From contig NC_064038.1 of NCBI RefSeq assembly GCF_932526225.1, positions 9,361,070-9,425,069 of the forward strand: DNA of 64,000 nt. Direction: 5' to 3'. Shown in pieces: positions 12,535 to 23,500 of this stretch. The stretch's first letter is position 1; the number at the start of each line of letters is the position of its first letter. Under the pieces are notes generated by a model. It was not told the DNA's origin, searched no databases, and was given only the letters and a program-made list of their open reading frames with translations. The translations under genes were made by a program, and so were the position numbers. The stretch comes from Nematostella vectensis (lineage: Eukaryota; Cnidaria; Anthozoa; Actiniaria; Edwardsiidae).

Positions 12535-13199
12535 TTAGAATCTCTTGCCGTCGAGGAACCCTTTGCGGAAGCCGCCAAAGTTGTCCTGTTGGGGTCCGCT
12601 CCTTCTTGGGCGTGGTGCTGCTGCTGCCTCTACGGGGACCACGGGAGGTGCCTCCATCTGGGGTCCAGACGCAGAGACGGGCGTGTCCGGGGTTGTCTTG
12701 CTTGCTTCACCGCCCTCCTCATCACCTTCTGTGCCCTCATCCTCACCACTCTCCTAGAAATAGACAAAAATGGGAAATCATGTTAAGCAATTGTCTTAAC
12801 CAGTGCTCGAACTTTTAAATTATACACTACTTTTAAATTTTAAACGGAAAGTGTCTTAAAATGTTAATTGATAGCTTTGACAGCTAGTTTTTGGCGTTGT
12901 GTTATTTAAAGTCCTCCATTGCCATTTTATTTAATCAAAAATACAATTTTCCTGGAACAGGCGCATCAAGGGATGTAAAGCATAGAAAATGGAACGGGTT
13001 GTCAAAGCACTAGCGCGCGCAGGTAGTGAATTCAATCCCTACGCGCATTTAAATCTGAAGCAGACTTTTTCACCAAACTCACCTCCTCTCCATAAAATGT
13101 GCTGAGTAATGATTTGCGAAAATAGTACGCGACAGCCGCCGAAATGCCGGCGACCGCCAGACCCGTGATGACGGGGTGCTGACGGATGAACCCGAACAT
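12535..13199 (-). CDS. Small single-pass membrane protein, copy A (2 exons, 111 aa)
   Basis: Exon 1 is 13083-13199 and exon 2 is 12535-12753, joined in phase 0. Donor GAG|gtgag and acceptor ctag|GAG are good. The protein starts MFGFIRQHPVITGLAVAG; residues ~9-28 form one hydrophobic helix followed by Tyr-Tyr-Phe-Arg-Lys. An acidic stretch (ESGEDEGTEGDE), a Pro/Ala-rich linker and the basic end FRKGFLDGKRF follow. An acceptor just before the ATG (ctttcag|CAATCCGCC) implies a 5' non-coding exon near 13763. A short N-terminal anchor with a soluble tail would suit an organelle or ER tail, but I do not recognise the family. ORFs on the + strand over it are shadows. Confidence 0.7.
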
Positions 13200-13685
13200 G
13201 GCGGATTGCTGAAAGTTCGTTTGCGGTTTGAGGAATATTTAATTAGACTTTGTGACGTCAATAAGCCACTAGTTTCAGTCCCCATATGGTTCTATTTCCA
13301 GAAAGAAATGTGCGCGCTGACGAAGTTCTCAAAGCACACTTTCTTAGAACGTTGAAATAAAGCATGCGCCACCAATTTTAACTAAGCATTTTAAAAATGT
13401 TTTTGACGTTCTTTAGAGTGACATCGAGAACGTTGTAGTGTCGCATGGTGTCTTTGAAAAGAGACATTCTTAAATATAAGAATTAATGGATTAAAGCAAA
13501 GTGTCAATTGTTGAGATCTCTAGTTCAATTTGAAAGATATAATTGAAAAACAAAACAAATAACGTTGAAACATCTGTAAAAAAAAGCGTTCCCACACCCC
13601 GAGAATCCGAAAAAGCATTAGAGGATGGACCCGTCCAGCACAAGTTTTTTCTCTAGTTTTCCAAATGTCATTATCGGCAGTTGGT

Positions 13686-13716
<31 letters not shown>

Positions 13717-14024
13717 AGCTCCCCTGTCGACCTGATAGGGAAGCAATTTTAAGGATGCTCACCGTATCCTTTAGGGATCAAAATCTGCCTCATGTTTTGT
13801 TAGGGGTATGTAAGAAAAACATGGTTACTGCAAAAGGTGGTCTTTTCGTTTAGACGAATCGTCAAATCGACGCCAAGAAGTTTTGAATAGTTATCTGTGC
13901 GCTCATTAATTAAGAATTGTTCAAAAGTAGCAATTTCTCTTGAATGGGATAGTATCAAAAATACGTCACGCTCCGGTAAAACTTTCTTCGCTAGAGTACT
14001 TTTGTCAGTGTTCAGAGCCGTAGA

Positions 14025-14190
14025 AGGCCTCGAAACATTGTGGGGGGGGGGGCACGGTACAGAAACATCAAGAAAGTTGTGGGGGCACAGCCACGCCCCT
14101 ACTGGTCATTTGTTTATATATATATTTTTAAATATTGGGAGGGGGGCACGTGTCCCCAATGCCCCACACTCTGCTACGACCCTGGAGCAT
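14025..14190 (-). repeat. Dispersed G/C-rich element (GGCCGTAGC family)
   Basis: GAAGGCCTCGAAACATTG at one end and CTACGACCCTGG at the other, with a GGGGCACAGCCACGCCCC core. It is duplicated with the 2.44 kb unit (next copy at 16470). Confidence 0.55.
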
Positions 14191-14974
14191 TTATAATTTT
14201 CTATGTCAATTCCAAATTAAATTAAGTGAAAAGAAAGTGCATTTGATACAGACTTTTGCAAACAACAACACACAGCATGACATTAAATGTTTTTATTTTC
14301 ACGATTGAAGCACTTGGTTCGATACTAAATGACATTCCTACTAGCACTTTGAATCTTGGGGCCCGCGTGTAAACACCCGGTTTCGCGGAACACCTTCCCG
14401 CCCCTACCCCTCATCAAAGTGCAAGAAGGAAGTCCTTATGAAAACGTGCTACCTAACTAACCTAGATAAAGTTTTTTGTCATTTCCTTTAGAATAGTAAG
14501 ACAATCAATCCTTCCATCTGTGTTCTTATTCGTATTTCTATCTTTTTTTTTTTTCGCTTTTTGTTATTTGTTCCATGTCCTTTATTCATCGTCCTTTTCC
14601 GTTCCGGTCAATAAACAACTTGTCGTTTTTTTTAGCACTTCTGCAGGGTTGACGCTGCTGAATCTCTGAGTCTCTCTGTCGAGAAGCCCTCTGTGTAACC
14701 CATCGATCTTGACAAAATGCTCTTTGAATGTTTTGTGTGTTATTTTTCATTTTTATATTTTAATCCGTAATTCGTTATCAGTTTCCGTTCCTGTCTATTA
14801 ATCATCATTTTCATCTATGTTATTTTCCATGTCCGTATATTGTTATCCATTTCCGTTCCGGTCTATAATCATCATTTTCATCTATGTTATTTTCCATGTC
14901 CGTGTATCGTTATCCATTTCAGTTCCAGTTCATAAAATTGTGAGCCCTTGGAGCACGGTTGCCGTCGTAGCAGC

Positions 14975-15649
14975 TTAGAATCTCTTGCCGTCGAGGAACC
15001 CTTTGCGGAAGCCGCCAAAGTTGTCCTGTTGGGGTCCGCTCCTTCTTGGGCGTGATGGTGCTGCTGCCTCTACGGGGACCGCGGGAGGTGCCTCCATCTG
15101 GGGTCCAGACGCAGAGACGGGCGTGTCCGGGGTTGTCTTGCTTGCTTCACCGCCCATTTCATCACCTTCTGTGCCCTCATCCTCACCACTCTCCTAGAAA
15201 TAGACGAAAATGGGAAATCATGTTAAGCAATTGTCTTAACAATTGCTCGAACTTCTAAAATCATACACTACGAGCTTTACTCTGAAATGGCAAGTGTTTA
15301 CAATTTTTTATTGATAGCTCTGAGGGCTAGCTTTTCGGCGTTGCATTTTTAAAGTCCTGCATAGCCATTTATTTGATCCAAAATACTCTTTCCTCGGAAT
15401 GGGCTCATCATGAGATGTAAAGCATATAGCAGAGAAAATTGGGGCGGGTTAATAAAGCACTAGCGCGCGCAGGTAGCGAATTCAAACCCGACGCGCATTT
15501 AAATCTGAAGCAGACTTCTCCACCAAACTCACCTCCTCTCCATAAAATGTGCTGACTAATGATTTGCGAAAATAGTACGCGGCAGCCGCCGAAATGCCGG
15601 CGACCGCCAGACCCGTGATGACGGGGTGCTGACGGATGAACCCGAACAT
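14975..15649 (-). CDS. Small single-pass membrane protein, copy B (2 exons, 111 aa)
   Basis: Exon 1 is 15533-15649 and exon 2 is 14975-15193, same lengths and phase as copy A. Differences are few: Leu to Val before STFYGEE, EGG to MGG in the acidic stretch, and PSRPRR in place of AAPRPRR. Both exons are intact with good splice sites. The candidate 5' exon donor near 16207 (gtgagt) is kept. Confidence 0.7.
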
Positions 15650-16469
15650 GGCGGATTGCTGAAAGTTCGTTTGCGGTTTGAGGAATATTTAATTAGACTT
15701 TGTGACGTCAATAAGCCACTAGTTTCAGTCCCCACATGGTTCTTTTTCCAGAAAGAAATGTGGCGCGCGCTGACGAAGTTATCAAAGCACACTTTCTTAG
15801 AACGTGAAAATAAAGCATGCGCCACCAATTTTTACTAAGCATTTTCCAAAATGTTTTTGACGTTCTTTGGAGTGACATCGAAAACGTTGTAGTGTCGCAT
15901 GGTGTCTTTGAAAAGAGACATTCTTAAATATAAGAATTAATGGATTAAAGCAAAGTGTCAATTGTTGAGATCTCTAGTTCAATTTGAAAGATATAATTGA
16001 AAAACAAAACAAATAACGTTGAAACATCGGTAAAAAAAAGCGTTCCCACACCCCGAGAATCCGAAAAAGCATAAGAGGATAGACCCGTCCAGCACAAGTT
16101 TTTTTCTCGAGTTTTCCAAATGTCATTATCGGCAGCCCTGGGGTTGGGGGGGGGGGGGGGGTAGCTCCCCTGTCGACCTGATAGGGAAGCAATTTTAATG
16201 ATACTCACCGTATCTTTTAGGGATCAAAATCTGCCTCATGTTTTGTTAGGGGTATGTAAGAAAAACATAGTTACTGCAAAAGGTGGTATTTTCGTTTAGA
16301 CGAATCGTCAAATCGACGCCAAGAAGTTTTGAATAGTTATCTGCGCGCTCATTAATAAAGAATTGTTCAAAAGTAGCAATTTCTCTTGAATGGGATAGTA
16401 TCAAAAATACGTCACGCTCCGGTAAAACTTTCTTCGCTAGAGTACTTTTGTCAGTGTTCAGAGCCGTAG

Positions 16470-16635
16470 AAGGCCTCGAAACATTGTGGGGGGGGGGCAC
16501 GGTACAGAAACATCAAGAAAGTTGTGGGGGCACAGCCACGCCCCTACTGGTCATTTGTTTATATATATATTTTTAAATATTGGGAGGGGGGCACGTGTCC
16601 CCAATGCCCCACACTCTGCTACGACCCTGGAGCAT
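16470..16635 (-). repeat. Dispersed G/C-rich element (GGCCGTAGC family)
   Basis: Nearly identical to 14025-14190, copied as part of the tandem 2.44 kb unit. Confidence 0.55.
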
Positions 16636-17209
16636 TTATAATTTTCTATGTCAATTCCAAATTAAATTAAGTGAAAAGAAAGTGCATTTGATACAGACTT
16701 TTGCAAACAACAACACACAGCATGACATTAAATGTTTTTATTTTCACGATTGAAGCACTTGGTTCGATACTAAATGACATTCCTACTAGCACTTTGAATC
16801 TTGGGGCCCGCGTGTAAACACCCGGTTTCGCGGAACACCTTCCCGCCCCTACCCCTCATCAAAGTGCAAGAAGGAAGTCCTTATGAAAACGTGCTACCTA
16901 ACTAACCTAGATAAAGTTTTTTGTCATTTCCTTTAGAATAGTAAGACAATCAATCCTTCCATCTGTGTTCTTATTCGTATTTCTATCTTTTTTTTTTTTC
17001 GCTTTTTGTTATTTGTTCCATGTCCTTTATTCATCGTCCTTTTCCGTTCCGGTCAATAAACAACTTGTCGGTTTGTTGAGCACTTCTGCAGGGTTGACGC
17101 TGTTGAATCTCTGAGTCTCTTGCTGTCGAGAAGCCCTCCGTGTAACCCATCGATCTTGAAAAAAATGTTCTTTGAATGTTTTGTGTGTTATTTTTCATTT
17201 TTATATTTT

Positions 17210-17450
17210 AATCCCTAATTCGTTATCAGTTTCCGTTCCTGTCTATTTATCATCATTTTCATCTATGTTATTTTCCATGTCCGTATATCGTTATCCATTT
17301 CCGTTCCGGTCTATTATCATCATTTTCATCTATGTTATTTTCCACGTCCGTATATCGTTATCCATTTCCGTTCCGGTCTATAATCATCATTTTCATCTAT
17401 GTTATTTTCCATGTCCGTGTATCGTTATCCATTTCAGTTCCAGTTCATAA
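17210..17450. repeat. ~66-bp repeat downstream of copy C
   Basis: Three to four tandem copies of a T-rich unit containing TTCCATGTCCGTATATCGTT. Homologous stretches at about 12300-12480 and 14780-14930 have fewer copies, so the array has changed length since the triplication. Confidence 0.75.
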
Positions 17451-17489
17451 AACTGTGAGACCTTGGAGCACGGTTGCCGTCGTAGCAGC

Positions 17490-18163
17490 TTAGAATCTCT
17501 TGCCGTCGAGGAACCCTTTGCGGAAGCCGCCAAAGTTGTCCTGTTGGGGTCCGCTCCTTCTTGGGCGTGGTGCTGCTGCTGCCTCTACGGGGACCGCTGG
17601 AGGTGCCTCCATCTGGGGTCCAGACGCAGAGACGGGCGTGTCCGGGGTTGTCTTGCTTGCTTCACCGCCCTTCTCACCACCTTCTGTGTCCTCATCCTCA
17701 CCACTCTCCTAGAAATAGACAAAAAGGGGAAATCATGTTAAGCAATTGTCTTAACCATTGCTCGAACTTTTAAATTATACACTACAAATATCACTTTTAA
17801 ATTTTAAACGGAAAGTGTCTTAAAATGTTAATTGATAGCTTTGACAGCTAGTTTTTGGCGTTGTGTTATTTAAAGTCCTCCATTGCCATTTTATTTAATC
17901 AAAAATACAATTTTCCTGGAACAGGCGCATCAAGGGATGTAAAGCATGGAAAATGGAACGGGTTATCAAAGCAGTAGCGCGCGCAGGTAGCGAATTCAAA
18001 CCCTACGCGCATTCAAATCTGAAGCAGACTTCTCCACCAAACTCACCTCCTCTCCATAAAATGGGCTGACTAATGATTTGCGAAAATAGTACGCGGCAGC
18101 CGCCGAAATGCCGGCGACCGCCAGACCCGTGATGACGGGGTGCTGACGGATGAACCCGAACAT
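17490..18163 (-). CDS. Small single-pass membrane protein, copy C (2 exons, 111 aa)
   Basis: Exon 1 is 18047-18163 and exon 2 is 17490-17708, in phase. SPFYGEE replaces STFYGEE. Coding exons and the intron between them are intact. The upstream candidate donor is lost: the two bases matching GT in copies A and B are changed at 18349-18350. This copy may therefore be transcribed differently or be dying. Confidence 0.65.
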
Positions 18164-18716
18164 AGCGGATTGCTGAGAGTCCGTTTGCAGTTTGAGGAAA
18201 ATTTAATTAAACTTTGTGACGTCACTAAACTAAACACTAGTCTCAGCCCCCACGCGGTTCTATTTCCAAAAAAAAAAATGCACGCGCTGACGAATTTACC
18301 AAAGCACTCTCATGTCGACCTGATAGGGAAACAATTTAAGGTATGCTCGTCGTATCTTTCAGGGGTCAAAATCGGTTACAGATATTTGTTAGGAGCATAT
18401 GTAAATAGGTATTACAAAATCGACGACATGACGTTTTGAATAATTATCTGCGCGCTCTCATTTTGACAAATCCTCGCTATTCTGTCTGTATGCAGAGTGC
18501 GTAGACTCGAAAAAAAAAAGAAATAACTAGCTTCTAAATTTGGATTATGTTTTTCCAAGAGATTTAATTAACACACCTTTATTTGATGTCTTTGTTGCTA
18601 TTACTACATGACTTTTTATAACTAGATAATGTAATAAGGCTTGACCTCCAGGTGGGTGTATTTTTCACATTGGTAAATGAGCTGCTCAGATTAATGCCCT
18701 GATCAGGAGACACATT

Positions 18717-19652
18717 CTATCCAATACAACGCAAACAGTTTCCAATTGTTTTTATCAGACGAATACTCTCTTTTCGGAGATCCCCCATTCTCGACAAATA
18801 AATCATCGGGTTCATACTAGAACTGGAATAAACAACCAACACACAGAAATGATAAGCCATTAAAATATCACTTTGGAAGCCTAGAAACCACGCCACAATA
18901 GCCACCAATAGAATAGGTATGAAGGAACACACCAGACAAGCCACAACAGTTACCATAGTTGTCAGAGTGCGTCTGTATTTGACTGATTCTATGTCAACTG
19001 TGTTGGTCGCGTTATTAGAAGCTGACACGGTGCGAAGATGCTTGAAAGCACTGCGGTAAGACGCGCTGATAATGGCTACTAAAATCAGAGTCGCGACCCA
19101 AGAAATCGTGTTTACAATGGCAGGTGAGTGGCTGGTACTGTAGGAAAGTACCCCGTACAGAAAAACTCCCGTCCAAACGGTTGCAATAATGACGCGCGCC
19201 TTTCTTGTGGTCACCATGGTGCGGTACTCGCTTCTCAACACTATAGCGAGTCGCCTATCTGTAGCAATGACAACTAGATTAAAAAGACTCCCTCCGCAGA
19301 TAGCATAGATGAGAGGGCTTAATCCATTGTGCCATCGGCATCCCTCGTCGAACCTATCCTGAGCTTCTAGGATCCGTCCACGCGCGAAAAAAGGAATGAC
19401 TGCTCCTATGATGAAATCATTGAGAGATAATGAAGCCAGGAACAGATATGACGGTGATCGTAGGATTTTACTCGTCATGATGGTGCAGAAAACCAGACTA
19501 TTTCCGAGAAGTGCTTGCAGCGACGAAATGAAAGCCAAGACCAGCAAGATGGTGTAAGCGGGGTAAAGTCTCTCAGTGTTCCCATAGAGTAATTGAAGAC
19601 TATCTTTATAAAGTTTAGGGCAAGGCCCTTTAACAATAATAGTTGTATTCAT
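18717..19652 (-). CDS. Class A (rhodopsin-like) GPCR, single exon, 311 aa
   Basis: An intact intronless seven-helix receptor at the plasma membrane. TM1 carries GNSLV (50-54). TM2 has LASLSLNDF with the conserved Asp at 79. TM3 ends in ATDRRLAIV, a DRY variant (Asp132, Arg133). TM4 is ~154-170 and TM5 ~183-203. TM6 has SFIP where CWxP is usual. TM7 has NPMIY (281-285), and CLRC near the end could be lipidated. Cys105 precedes TM3, but the second extracellular loop has no partner Cys. The compact loops resemble the adenosine/melanocortin-like receptors expanded in cnidarians; the ligand cannot be told. Confidence 0.93.
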   Translation of the reverse strand: MNTTIIVKGPCPKLYKDSLQLLYGNTERLYPAYTILLVLAFISSLQALLGNSLVFCTIMTSKILRSPSYLFLASLSLNDFIIGAVIPFFARGRILEAQDRFDEGCRWHNGLSPLIYAICGGSLFNLVVIATDRRLAIVLRSEYRTMVTTRKARVIIATVWTGVFLYGVLSYSTSHSPAIVNTISWVATLILVAIISASYRSAFKHLRTVSASNNATNTVDIESVKYRRTLTTMVTVVACLVCSFIPILLVAIVAWFLGFQSDILMAYHFCVLVVYSSSSMNPMIYLSRMGDLRKESIRLIKTIGNCLRCIG

Positions 19653-20593
19653 TCTGACCCATTACTTCTTGGACCTCAGGTAGGGTCCGGCTCCTTGTTT
19701 GCACGTTGATTTGACCATGAGTCTTTTTAGGGTCTCCCTTTACAAAGCCCTGCGCCCATCTTTTTTCCCCAATATTTGCAATTTCTGAAATGAAATGTGA
19801 GATGGTCAACAAGAACAGCTGTTTCTGCTTGTTTTTCGAAGTGAGTCAACATTCTAATTGTCTACCATTCCCCCTTCCTAGCTTTTTGGCCGGCAAAATG
19901 ATGAAGCGGTATTTTTTTAAGAAATTACCGTAATTAACATTGGTTTCGTAATTGTAATATCAATAGTACCAAGCGTAGCGACTTTATATTAATTTCATTG
20001 GCAATGCCATGTTTTAAATGACCCATTTGGTCGAGTTTTAGTCGTTTCTATTTAACCTCTATGTCAATACAATACGCCTCAGACAGAGAATTAGGAAGAG
20101 CTAGGCCTTTGAAGTCTGACCTCTATTGCAGCAACGAGCTATGATTCCATTTTGTCAATGTAGGCATTCGCCCAACGATTTTTATATGTAGTTATGGGAA
20201 AGAGGGTCCTATATGGCTATGTCAATCTAATACCTTTTCTCATATAGCTGTCTGATAAAATGTCGTGTTTCCGCTTTTCGGATTCAAAGTATGACAACTC
20301 TTTCGCACTATTGACGCTCATTTATAAATGCGCAGTTGGTAGTCGCTCTATTTTTCTTTCGTTATCAATTACGCGTCGTTGTTGCGATGGCTTCATCCTT
20401 GACAACTGTAGGCCTGTGAGTTTTTTTTTTTTTTTTTTTTTCTGGAGTGGGTGCCATTTCTAAACCTCCACACCCCCCCCCCCCCCCCCCCCAACCATCC
20501 CCAACATCTCGAGCCTTCAGTGATATTTTACCGCGAGGTCATGGGTCGAGTAAGAAACTGAAACAAATATGGCCGCCATTTTAAGTTGAAGAA
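19653..20593. other. Gap between GPCR and BORCS8-like gene
   Basis: No gene seen. It contains a poly-T run near 20420 and a poly-C run near 20470. The last ~60 bases, which include GGCCGCCATTTTAAG, are likely the promoter/5' UTR of the next gene. Confidence 0.4.
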
Positions 20594-23500
20594 ATGTCGG
20601 CAATTCCAGATTTGTTCGCCACACAAGCGATGTATGATAGCCAGTTTATCAAGAGTAAATCCGGTAAGAACTGTGCTTAAGCTTTGTCAGGGATTGTTGA
20701 TAATTAAAGATTTACTTTGCCCCCGGTAACAAAATTGGCGTTTTTGTTTTAACTATCCGTTCGCCTATGATTTTTGATGTTTTGTTTTCCTCTTTTTTCA
20801 AGATAATTTACTAAACATAAATTTGTATGAAAGATATGTCAGGTCCGATAGGACTCGAGGTTCAACATCCAGAAACGGAATACAGATTAAAGAAAGGTAA
20901 AAGTTATATCAAATAAGGTAGTTGTACCTATTATCGGACAGTGCCCTTCGAGTCGAAGAAACAAAGAATTCAGAAAACATGTATTGTGAAGCTTTTTACA
21001 AGTGTTTATTGTTTCGCAAAACTAGAAATATTTTTAAAATTCTCAAGCACCGCAGAATGGCGAGGACGAAAAAAAGCCGTAAAAAAGTCCAATATTTACC
21101 AATCGTGATAAAAGTCGCTCGGCGAATACGTCATTTTGTTTTGATCTCCCAGGATGCTTTTTGGCATCTGTTTCCGTAGACACTTCGAGATAGCTAGAAT
21201 TGTTTGAACCTAACCTTGGTGCCCTATTATCAGATAGCCGAGCAATCATCGAACCATTTAACGTAAATTTGAGCGATCAATGAGCAAACGCACATTTTGC
21301 CGAGAAGTTTGTCACACGCGCGATGCATGTGTTTTGAATCGCTTGCTACAGAGAAAAAAGAGTCTCAAACTAAAAGTACATATTTCAACAATTATTGTCT
21401 GTGCTATTTTAATAAAAAAGAAGCTTGATTTTCCTGTTGTTTTTTGATAAGCTAGGGTGTGGGCTAGGGTGTCCATAATAGGGCTAGGTATTCGATAATA
21501 GGGCTAGCGTGTCCAATAATAGGGCTAGGTATTCGATAATAGGGCTAGCATGTCCGATAATAGGGCTAGCGTGTCCGATAATAGGGCTAGGTATTCGATA
21601 ATAGGGCTAGCGTGTCCAATAATAGGGCATGAACGATTGTTTTCTCCCAAATTTTACAATCTAATTTTTGGGAAAATGGGGGAATTATTATGTTTAATAG
21701 TCCGTGATTTCTAGCTGTAAAAGCTAAGACTCAATTGTGACGCGAGATATTTTAGCGTAAGTCTAAAGTGTCCAATAATAGCTACCATTACCTTAATCTT
21801 TGCGCCTCAAACTAGATTTTGATACAGTAACAACTTGTGTGACAACTTTGCACACTTTACATTTTAAGAAGCACTGAGAATGCTGACCCTCTGGTACCAT
21901 CCTCATTGACAGTATGCATATGCTGGCCCTGTTGTACCATTCTCAGTGACAGTACAGTACTTACAGTCCAACACATAGAACCACTGAGGACGCTGGCCCT
22001 GTGGTACCATTCTCAGTGACAGTACTTACAGACTAACACACATAGAACCACTGAGGACGCTGGCCCTGTGGTACCATTCTCAGTGACAATACTAACAGAC
22101 TAACACACATAGAACCACTGAGGACGCTGGCCCTGTGGTACCATTCTCAGTGACAGTACTAACAGACTAACACACATAGAACCACTGAGGACACTGGCCC
22201 TGTGGTACCATTCTCAGTGACAGTACTTACAGACTAACACACATAGAACCACTGAGGACACTGGCCCTGTGGTACTATTCACAGTGACAGTACTTACAGA
22301 CTAACACACATAGAACCACTGAGGACACTGGCCCTGTGGTACCATTCTCAGTGACAGTACTTACAGACTAACACACATAGAACCACTGAGGACACTACCC
22401 CTGTGGTACCATTCTCAGTGACAGTACTAACAGACTAACACACATAGAACCACTGAGGACACTGGCCCTGTGGTACCATTCTCAGTGAAAGTACTTACAG
22501 ACTAACACACATAGAACCACTGAGGACGCTGGCCCTGTGGTACCATTCTCAGTGACAGTACTTACAGACTAACACACATAGAACCACTGAGGACACTGGC
22601 CCTGTGTTACCATTCACAGTGACAGTACTTACAGACCAACACACATAGAACCACTGAGGACACTGGCCCTGTGGTACCATTCTCAGTGACAGTACTTACA
22701 AACTAATACTATATCCTTAGTGACTGACAAAGTTATGTGGGACCTAGTATGAATAAATAAAAATGACATTAGCCAATATCCCAGACAAGATTCCTTGACT
22801 AAAACATTGAAGATGAAAACCTGAAAATTCTAAAACGGCACCACTGACCACTACTACTGTATTCTCAGCTATTAAAATAAATATTCTTTCTAAACTATTA
22901 TTTAGTGTATATTTAAACTAAGTTTGTAAAACTGTTGAACTAGAACCCTGTTGGTATAAACCATTTATGTTTAATTTTCAACAGTGTCAGAGAAATTTAT
23001 TGAGAGCATCCATCTAATGGTAAATGAGCCGTCCGTGGGGCTGTACCGCATACAGGAGCATGTGAGAAGATCTTTGCCACAACTTGTTGACAAAAAGGTG
23101 AGCCACCTTCTTATTGTTACTAACGTCCTTTTGCAAGTTCTACTGTATCAGTATTTATTATTTCACCAAGAGAGAGGAATTGAATCTCGAGATATTAAAA
23201 GGGGTCCCCCATTTGATATCTAGCTTGTAGGTGACTTATTTTTTCCCTACTCTGTATATTTTTTATTTTAGGGCCAATTGACCTTCAAGTTTTTTTTTCT
23301 CTGGAGTGTTCTGAGCCAAGGATTGCTTGTTTGATTTTTCTAGAGATTTTTTGCTTACCCATATTTCTTTTTTTCCTCACATGCAGATATCAATAAGCTG
23401 GTCCATAATATGATGTAATGTACTGTATATGCACATTTAGTATATTATAAAACTCGGTAAACTCACAAGAAAAAGCGATTTGATTGGTTGAGAAAGTCAG

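Larger units (their letters stand above)
11750..18450. repeat. Three tandem copies of a ~2.44 kb segment
   Basis: Landmarks recur with constant spacing. GACATTAAAT followed by TTTTTATTTTCACG occurs near 11837, 14279 and 16724, spacing 2.44 kb. Each unit carries exon 2 then exon 1 of the small minus-strand gene. Units A and B also end with a poly-G run and a GGCCGTAGC-type element; unit C lacks most of that tail and diverges after about 18300. Much of the match is near-identical, so the duplication is recent. Confidence 0.9.

Noticed and set aside
12508-12818. + strand ORFs of 70-92 aa, repeated at 14985 and 17463
   Set aside because: Shadows of exon 2 of the minus-strand small membrane protein, which has the splice sites and conserved frame.
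13680-13716. Long poly-G run (also near 7395, 16145, 20470, 30540, 31730, 53530, 54520)
   Set aside because: Homopolymers whose length is unreliable in assemblies; no function inferred.
21890-22705. Possible CRISPR-like array
   Set aside because: Units are contiguous 68-bp tandem copies with no unique spacers, in a eukaryotic intron.
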